The notes beneath the pieces were generated by a model that was not told the origin of the DNA, did no database searches, and saw nothing but the letters and a program-made list of their open reading frames with translations. The translations under genes and the position numbers were made by a program. From Haliotis asinina (Eukaryota > Mollusca > Gastropoda > Lepetellida > Haliotidae), in assembly GCF_037392515.1 (NCBI RefSeq), contig NC_090288.1, positions 57,955,673 through 58,019,672 of the forward strand: a stretch of 64,000 nucleotides of DNA. The letters run 5' to 3'. Each line of letters opens with the position of its first letter. Positions within the stretch are counted from its first letter, which is position 1. Of the stretch, positions 59,885 through 64,000 are shown piece by piece.

Positions 59885-60302
59885 ATCATGGTGACCCAGA
59901 CTGTCTAGGGTCTTGAAGTCCCGTCCCCTGTAAACCGTGTTTGGCTGGTCGTGTGTCCACCTGATGAACGGCATGGCCTTGCAATCCAATACTCTTCTGT
60001 GCTGGGGAGCCGGTTTCCACATGTGTTCGCTTATCGTTCACTAGTACCAGAGAATATGGACATGTTGACCTGTTCTGTACCAGGCCAGTCAATGAAGGGC
60101 ATAGATCGGGTTGTCCCTTCCTCCCAGTAGACCCACTCTCCTTGAAACCACTCTCCTCGGGTCCACTATCCTTTGATCCACTCTCCTTGGATCCACTCTC
60201 CTTGGGTCCACTCTCCTTGGGTCCACTCTCATTGAATACGCTCTCTTGGGGTGCACTCTCCTTGGACCCATTCTCCCTGGGTCCGGTCTCCGCGGATAGA
60301 GG
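59885..60302 (-). pseudogene. Lectin copy 3, exon 3, broken
   Basis: After an acceptor (CATTACAG, ending 60303) the frame reads SIRGDRTQGEWVQGE as in copies 1 and 2, but stops at a TGA after ERIQ. A 15-bp repeat (60135-60290) intervenes, then GEWVYWEEGTTRSMPFIDW appears intact at 60086-60140. A second degenerate MPFI-W-HDQPN-like stretch follows near 59945-59985. The terminal Cys motifs are not recovered. The first bases upstream match intron 2 of copy 2. This is a duplicated, rearranged and non-coding lectin exon. Confidence 0.75.
60135..60290. repeat. 15-bp minisatellite inside the lectin pseudo-exon
   Basis: About ten imperfect copies of CTCTCCTTGGGTCCA (plus strand). The flanking lectin-exon copies contain CACTCTCC at the GEW codons, which is the probable seed of the expansion. 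Confidence 0.85.
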
Positions 60303-60304
60303 CT

Positions 60305-61185
60305 GTAATGGTGGAAAGCTGAATTAGCAATTTTCAGTTATGATTTGAAATAGACAGTGCCGTTCGGTCTCTCTGTTCTGATACATGGCACCTATATCAT
60401 TCTGGAAGTAGACTGCAGTTTTGTAAACGAAGTGAGAAGCGTTAGACTGATCCAAAACACAATACACCGCTAACCGGGACATTTTGATCCTTTGCCAATG
60501 TTCTCGCTTTGAATAAAATTTGTTATTTTTCAGGGTCAGGATTTGTCACATTGTCGCATGACGCGTTGATCTGAGTTAAATGAATAACGACATGAATAAA
60601 ATAGTTTATTGTTCAGAGCTTGATTTGATGAGACAATCACCACGTCCTATAACGACATACCATAGGAAACATATACCTTACGCCATAGAAGCATGGTAGA
60701 TAAATATGACACTATCCCACTACAGAAAATGGCAATAGCTCCACCCTCGATATAGTCGATAATTCATGTGATTACAGAACGTACAATATCCTAATTACTA
60801 TACTGTTAGTATGGAATTAGGCTGATAGGCAACAATGATTTTGCAATCGAATACCCATCAGTAATTGAATTGCCAGGTTAGAAGAGTGAAAAAACTGAAA
60901 CAGGTAATTTCATTGCCCTGATGTGGCAGGTTTCATCCTTAATACTGAAGACATTACTACAACAATGTTCAATTTAATTCAAATAGCTGCATCAACACCA
61001 GTATATAACAAGTATTGATATAATTCTAAAAAGACACAGTCTGAAAGAGACACTCAGGTGAAAATCTTAATATGCATATTTTCCAAAAAATGGTTAACGC
61101 AGCTGTTCTCGTCACACTGCCGATGTGTCACACTGTAATATCTCACGAACGCATTCACTGGATGGGTGGAACATAAAATTTTTAA
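60305..61185. other. Intron-like region of lectin copy 3, no exon seen
   Basis: The first 40 bases match copy 2 intron 2. The remainder is AT-rich and unremarkable. Confidence 0.4.
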
Positions 61186-61189
61186 TTAC

Positions 61190-61380
61190 TATATTCGGTT
61201 CCAGGAACCAGAGGTCCGAAGAAGTCCTGCTTTCCCTGGGAGTCAACCGTCTGAAGATCAGAACCCCCTTCCTGGATACAGGTATCCTGGCCCGATCGGT
61301 TGGTTGAGTAGAGGCGTTTGTAACAGACGTTGAGGTATGGTTCATAACTGTAATTACCATCTGTAAACATTCTCGATGCG
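61190..61380 (-). pseudogene. Lectin copy 3, exon 2, frameshifted
   Basis: Translation GNYSYEPYLNVCYKRLYSTN, RSGQDTCIQEGGSDLQTVDS and QGKQDFFGPLVPG is very close to copy 2 exon 2. The exon between the conserved AG (ends 61381) and the GTAATT donor (61189) is 191 nt, against 192 in both intact copies. The single missing base lies before GNYSY and breaks the phase-1 frame. No PAN exon for this copy is visible up to the window end. Confidence 0.8.
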
Positions 61381-61384
61381 CTAA

Positions 61385-62155
61385 TCGAAAATCATACTAT
61401 ATAATCACAAGTAAAAATTAAGGTATCCGTTCACCCAGTCAGAAAAAATCACAATGTTACAAATCAATCAACATTGTCAGGTATTGAGAACAAAAATGCC
61501 CAAAAGTGGTCCAGTGATAACTAAAACTTGTTGTTTCGCAATATTACTTTTACACTTTGTACTTCTTGTCTTGTATATAGTTGTTCAGTGAACCATGTAT
61601 TGTGATGTGCAGTTGTACATGAATTTTGTTGGTTATGCAGGGGTTAGTGAGCAAGTTGCCAAAATGTTAGACCAAAGACGCTAAAATATGCAGTCATCAC
61701 GGAAAGAAATTTCCTATAAAAAGTATTGTAAAAGATACAGGTCTAGACATGTGAACAATCTAAATATGTATAAATTCCATGTCATGAATGTATATTCTGC
61801 AGATTTTCACTGATAACAACATCAGTATGATTGCTGGTTCGGAAATGTATATGTTGTGTTTTTCACATATGTATTCAAAATATTCCACGAAAAAGGCCAA
61901 GTTTGGTAAGTGGCATTCCATATTTTCAACTATAGAGCTGAACCAATATGTTTTAAGATAATGTAAGGGAATAATGTTAACTGGTTATTGTGCTATGAAC
62001 CCGTGTAATAATCATGGTAAGTGTGTGCTGAAATCTTACAGTCAATACAAAAAAGTACATTTTTTCAACACGAAACCTAATTTCACGTAGAAATGCATAC
62101 CTATGCCAATCATTACTTTTAAATTCCATTGGTACGCGTGTTTTTTTCATGAAAA
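61385..62155. other. Stretch without recognised gene
   Basis: AT-rich. No PAN exon found. Confidence 0.4.
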
Positions 62156-62157
62156 CT

Positions 62158-62296
62158 GGGGCAGTTTGGTAGCCTAGTGGTTAAATCATTCGCTTGTCAC
62201 ATTGAAGGTCCGGGTTCGATTCCCAAAAAGGTCCGAATGTGTGAAGCCCATTTCTGCTGTCCCCGCTGGAATATTGAGTAACTCACTCACTCACGC
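62158..62296 (+). mobile_element. SINE-A copy (tRNA-derived)
   Basis: Head GCAGTTTGGTAGCCTAGTGG then TTAAATCATTCGCTTGTCAC, box B GGTCCGGGTTCGATTCCC, body GTGTGAAGCCCATTTCTGCT, truncated tail and CTCACTCACTCAC end. Confidence 0.88.
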
Positions 62297-62500
62297 TGAC
62301 AATCAATTCTCATACATTCATTTTTATAAGTTTAATGTCAAATCAACATCACAGTTAAAATAAGAAATCTTCCTAAATTTGTGTTTGCTTTATCCACACA
62401 ACAAAACAATAAACAAGCTTTCTATGACTACTCTGAAATTTGTATTCAGCCTGAAAAATGATGAAACAATATGAACTGGAATATTTTCATGGACACTCAC

Positions 62501-62795
62501 CTAATTCTCAGTGAATTATCTGAGAGTCCCAAAAATGTCACAAGACGTTCCACAACACCTTGCTGAAGATAAGCATCTCCTGTACAAGCAAGTGTCCAAA
62601 GTATGATGTATGGGGCTTTAATATGTTTTATAACTGTATATACAAGATTTGCTGTTTCTTCATGGGCAGTATGTTGCTTAACCGCCAGATGTTGAAAGAA
62701 ATCTAAAGATCTGTTGTATTTTGTGTTGCTCTTGATATGATAATGATAACTGTGGTGAAACATCTATCCTTCTTTTTCCTCTTTCTCCTGTTAAA
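62501..62795 (-). CDS. Candidate 5' exon of an unidentified helical-repeat protein
   Basis: The exon would run from acceptor TTTTTCCAG (ends 62796) to donor GTGAGT (from 62500). From ATG 62763 it reads MFHHSYHYHIKSNTKYNRSL, then DFFQHLAVKQHTAHEETANL, VYTVIKHIKAPYIILWTLAC and TGDAYLQQGVVERLVTFLGL. The spacing of Leu/Ala helices and the LACTGDAYLQQGVVERLV stretch look like an armadillo/HEAT-type repeat, but I cannot name the protein. A stop lies in frame upstream of the ATG within the exon, which fits a first coding exon after a non-coding one. Following exons to the left were not found. Confidence 0.45.
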
Positions 62796-63314
62796 CTGGA
62801 AAAATACATAACACATATGAAACCCTATTAAGAACTTTGAACAAAAATCACTGTATGAAAATTGTCATCATTAGTTACACTCAAATGTTTCACTCATTAC
62901 ATTTATTTTTTTTTCAGAAATGAACCTGGAATTTCGTGGCACATATAGTTATTTTCTGGATAAGTCAAAAATACAAATTTGCATGATTTATTATATGATA
63001 TTTATTAACACAGTTCCCTATAAAATGTTGTTCTTTTCACAACATGGTTACTTTATTACAAATATTGACTCCTCAAAATCACAAAACCTCAATAACTCTG
63101 AAGAACTTCACATTGCTACATGCTGGAAATTGATCAGAATAAATTTATTTATTTATGATGTTAGATGTTCCTACTGCATCATCTTACTATACGATAACAA
63201 ATGATATCAAACGATTCACTGATCTGCACACGTCAGCTCCTCGCTTACTGCACGTGCCAGGATTAAACTATGCCAGCCGTTTAATGGAAACAAAGACATA
63301 GATGCCAAACTCAC

Positions 63315-63620
63315 CTTGATTAATGACCAGTCTGAAGAAGACGATCTGACACCTCTGCAGTTGATTGGACAGGTTGACGTGCTATTCATGCAACGTAGTC
63401 CAAGTGATTTTGCAGTTTGGTGCGAGTGTTGTCCGTGTTTCTGATCGTGAGTGACACGGCGAACGTCGATCTGCGAGTATGGTTATCTGGGACATGTCCC
63501 TTGTATCTGTACTGTCACCATAGCCGCAAGCCGTTGTTTGTCACCGGAAGTACTAAGCAACGTAAGGTCTCGCGAATCGCCGTGACCTACGTACGGGGAG
63601 CTATATGACCTTGACCATGC
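63315..63620 (-). promoter_or_regulatory. Possible promoter and non-coding first exon of the minus-strand gene
   Basis: A GC-richer block (about 63400-63610) has several CpGs and an ETS-type ACCGGAAGT at 63542-63550. It is followed on the minus strand by a good donor (CAAG/GTGAGT, exon end 63315). Together with the exon at 62501-62795 this suggests a transcription start near here. TATA is not evident. Inferred from motif and splice layout only. Confidence 0.35.
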
Positions 63621-63624
63621 CATG

Positions 63625-64000
63625 CATTTACTAATAATGACTGTACTTTCTTGACTCACATAGTTTTCTTTCTCGGTCTTTTAAATACGTTTTGGAATTC
63701 ATCCCGTTACCTTCTGTAAATTTCCTAAAATTCTGTCCGATGTAAAAGCTCCAGATTTTCTCTGTTTCAGTCAGCCTAAGACACTATCCTTCCAAGGGGG
63801 CTTTGATGGGATATTTTGCCTGATAAACTTCCCCAAATGTATGATACCGACGTCGTTTGATCTACATTTCAACGCCCCGATACAATTTGACACATTACAA
63901 TCAATACACGGTTTCTTCAACACTGAGGTAGACTTGTTCCAAGCAGCAAGGACAATAGCCTAAACTTTACTTAAGAAGACGTTAATATGTTCATATGTAT
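63625..64000. other. Stretch without recognised gene
   Basis: No exon or repeat recognised. Confidence 0.4.

Overview
This is animal genomic DNA, almost certainly from a gastropod mollusc and most likely an abalone (Haliotis). Two SINE families that I recall from abalone DNA recur through the window, coding exons are short and split by GT/AG introns, and interspersed repeats and minisatellites are dense. The genus is inferred from remembered repeats and was not checked by search.

Layout. 0.5-8.1 kb holds the last two coding exons (1409-1545 and 7852-8080, + strand) of a Met/Ron-type receptor tyrosine kinase. The 6.3 kb intron between them is filled with nested transposons: a mollusc-type tandem repeat element carrying a pogo/Tigger-like DNA transposon (1916-3089, TIRs and TA duplication), then a decayed DIRS-like tyrosine-recombinase retrotransposon (3711-6972) with inverted terminal repeats and gag, reverse transcriptase and recombinase remnants. 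A THAP-like fragment lies at 513-650. From 8.4 to 22 kb I see no host gene, only minisatellites, microsatellites, SINEs, a Tc1-like transposase remnant and a recent 211-bp-offset tandem duplication.

From 22.2 to 61.4 kb, on the minus strand, lies a small family of PAN/Apple-like plus C-type-lectin genes. Copy 1 (22269-24150) and copy 2 (35941-42956) have three recognised exons each. Exons 2 and 3 are identical in length (192 and 209 nt) and all introns are phase 1. They predict proteins of 226 and 227 residues. Copy 3 (exons at 61190-61380 and 59885-60302) is broken by a 1-nt deletion, a stop and a 15-bp repeat expansion. These are probably secreted or lectin-like recognition proteins, but no convincing signal peptide is visible and the classical calcium/sugar motifs are altered.

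Two very large tandem arrays sit in this locus. A 50-bp array (about 43 copies, 38601-40751) lies in intron 1 of copy 2 and was amplified from inside a SINE. A 99-bp array (43673-56846) spans exactly 133 periods with no net indel, shows higher-order structure, and is open across its whole length on both strands. I read it as a satellite-like array with unproven coding potential. Near the right end, a possible promoter and first exons of another minus-strand gene occur at 62501-63600.

No complete, well-supported single-exon gene is present. Most long open frames are by-products of repeats whose unit length is divisible by three.
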